64,000 nt of DNA, taken from JAJFUE01 sp039683515 (GTDB lineage Bacteria > Sumerlaeota > Sumerlaeia > MVZB01). Made by a program: the position numbers and the translations under genes. Shown here in pieces: positions 62,626 through 64,000 of this stretch. The notes below the pieces were generated by a model that made no database searches, was not told where the DNA came from, and saw only the letters and a list, made by a program, of their open reading frames with translations. Position 1 is the first letter of the stretch; every line of letters begins with the position of its first letter. The stretch spans positions 1 to 64,000 of the forward strand of contig JBDKRG010000040.1 in assembly GCA_039683515.1 (NCBI GenBank). Reading direction: 5' to 3'.

Positions 62626-64000
62626 TTAATAGCGGCTGCTGCCCGAACGGTTGTAGGAGGAGCTGCTGCTGCCGTACGACGAGCCGTAGTTGCTGCTGCG
62701 GTTCGAGCTGCCGTAGTTGCCGCTGCTGTTGCGGTTGGAGGAGCGGTTGCTGCTGCTGTTGTTGTAGTTGCTGGTGGAGCGGTTGGTGCTGCTGTAGGAG
62801 GACGTGCTGCGCCGGGTGGTCCCGCCGTTCTGGAACATGTCCTGCAGCATCGTGGAGACCTGCTCCCCGTCGGCGTTGTGCAGCTGGTAGACGAACACCT
62901 TCTGATGGCCCGCCGGGTCCTTGTCCAGGTTCGAGATGACCTGGGCGACCTGCTGCAGGACCGAATCGACGGCGATCACGATGACCGAGTTGGTGCGCGT
63001 GTCGGCGACGGCCGTGACGGTTTTCTGCTGCAGCTGGCGCTGCGTGGAGCCGCCGGCGCCGGCGGTGGACTGGCGCTGCATCCCCTGCATGCCGCCGGGG
63101 AACCGGCCGCCGCCGAACTGGTTGCGGCTGGTGGCGCCGGCGGTCTGGGCGGTGTCCTTGTACATGTTGGTGATGAGGTCGGTCATCTCGGTGGCGTCGG
63201 CGAACTGAAGCGGGAAGACCTGAATCTGGGTCTGGAGCTCCTCGGTCCTGTCGACCTCGGTAACAATTTCGGCGATCGTCTGGTGCAGCTCCTCGGGGGC
63301 GCTGACGACGACGGCGTTGGTGCGGGTGTCGGCGACGGCGAGGACGCGCGAGGCGGCCTGGCGCGCCTGGCTGTCCTGCTGCTGCTGGCCCATGCCGCCC
63401 ATGCCGCCCTGGCCGCCGGGGCCACCCATGCCGCCGCCGAACCGCGCCTGGAACATCGCGGCCATGCCGCCGCGCATGTTGTTGCGGTTGCCCGAGCTGT
63501 TGGAGGTCGTGAACAGGTTGTTGATCATGTTCGTCACTTCGGTGGCGTCGGCGAACTTGAGCATGTAGACCCGGATCGTGGTGATCTCGGAGATCGAGGT
63601 GTCGAGGGCCTTGACGATCTGGGCGATGCGCTGGACGTTGGCCTGGGTGTCGGTCAGCACGATCGAGTTGGAGCTGACGTTGGCCGTCGCCGTCGCCCAG
63701 CTCGGCAGGAGCTGCTGGATGTCGTTGAGCATCGCGGTCGCGTCGGCGTAGCGGACCGGGATGATCTGCGTGATCATCTCGTCGGTCGAGGGGATCTTCT
63801 CGGGATCGTTGCCCTTCTTGACCGGGATGTTGTTGGTGCGGGCGTCGTCGCGCGAGACGATCTTGAGGACGCGGCCGTTGCGGATGGCCGAATACCCCTT
63901 CTCGTTGAGGACGGTGTTGAGCAGCTCGACCGCCTCGGCGCGGTTAAGCGGCTGGTGGCTGACGACGTCGACGCGGCCGTCGACGTTGACCGAGCGGACG
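62626..64000 (-). CDS. Secretin N-domain (N1-N2-N3) protein, start beyond the window
   Basis: At least 457 codons, open to the window edge. Repeated secretin short domains, each with a TTIRVYMLKFADATEVTNMI-like strand-helix block and a DTRTNAVVVSAP-like block, occur at least three times. A Gly/Met-rich linker (GGMGGPGGQGG) lies between repeats, and the tail is a Ser/Asn/Tyr/Arg-rich low-complexity region (about 90 residues). It has no secretin channel domain; that is encoded 30 bases downstream. The two products probably assemble together in the envelope. The N-terminus and signal peptide were not seen. Confidence 0.85.
   Translation of the reverse strand, partial: VRSVNVDGRVDVVSHQPLNRAEAVELLNTVLNEKGYSAIRNGRVLKIVSRDDARTNNIPVKKGNDPEKIPSTDEMITQIIPVRYADATAMLNDIQQLLPSWATATANVSSNSIVLTDTQANVQRIAQIVKALDTSISEITTIRVYMLKFADATEVTNMINNLFTTSNSSGNRNNMRGGMAAMFQARFGGGMGGPGGQGGMGGMGQQQQDSQARQAASRVLAVADTRTNAVVVSAPEELHQTIAEIVTEVDRTEELQTQIQVFPLQFADATEMTDLITNMYKDTAQTAGATSRNQFGGGRFPGGMQGMQRQSTAGAGGSTQRQLQQKTVTAVADTRTNSVIVIAVDSVLQQVAQVISNLDKDPAGHQKVFVYQLHNADGEQVSTMLQDMFQNGGTTRRSTSSYSSTNRSTSNYNNSSSNRSSNRNSSGNYGSSNRSSNYGSSYGSSSSSYNRSGSSRY

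Overview
The window is 64 kb of GC-rich, gene-dense bacterial chromosome with about 60 genes on both strands. It looks like a Gram-negative, rod-shaped, free-living bacterium. Supporting genes are mreC/mreD, a secretin encoded in two parts, a heptosyltransferase-like GT9 enzyme, an MsbA-like ABC exporter, lipoproteins, a PEP-CTERM protein, RNase J, RsfS/YqeK, RmuC, DUF502, DUF4912 and an HAF-repeat secreted protein. This mix fits a PVC-superphylum or neighbouring lineage (Planctomycetota, Sumerlaeota or Hydrogenedentota type), but nothing here fixes the phylum: no rRNA gene was seen and no search could be run.

Layout. 0-11 kb: SPFH/band-7 protein, rlmN, pgeF, elbB, rhomboid protease, a GAF histidine kinase, a secreted peptidyl-prolyl isomerase, pdxA and a GT4 glycosyltransferase. 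11-18 kb: a NarX-like kinase, a NarL-like regulator, a receiver-only regulator, a secreted HAF-repeat protein, an SGNH hydrolase and a DUF2284 protein. 18.1-20 kb: an AT-richer two-gene islet (ParA-like ATPase plus a degenerate class III nucleotidyl-cyclase-like protein). 20-33 kb: alaS, a 59-aa lipoprotein, two Hsp20 chaperones, a formylglycine-generating-enzyme-like protein, a large secreted protein of unknown function, a GNAT, a receiver protein with a HEPN-like C-terminus, RNase J and thioredoxin reductase. 33-47 kb: ABC exporter, radical SAM/SPASM enzyme, PEGA lipoprotein, PEP-CTERM protein, DUF4912 protein, rsfS-yqeK, zincin-like protein, GT9, DUF502 and the rmuC cluster. 47-49.3 kb: an orphan ABC ATPase, then an IS630-type element sitting in the loop of a ~230-bp palindrome. 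49-64 kb: a fused FAD/Fe-S oxidoreductase, an NtrC-type regulator, a ferredoxin-nitroreductase, mreCD, a D-2-hydroxyacid dehydrogenase-like protein, a CotS-like kinase, a histidine kinase, the secretin, and a separate secretin N-domain protein cut by the window end.

The most distinctive non-coding feature is a set of short tandem-repeat families (units of 6, 7 or 10 bp) packed into gene junctions. They often begin within a few bases of a stop codon, are sometimes arranged as inverted arms, and in four cases supply the stop codon itself. Larger palindromic repeats occur in two or three dispersed copies. The best candidates for undescribed biology are the ParA/cyclase-like islet, the receiver-HEPN protein beside RNase J, the junction repeats, and the two-gene secretin.
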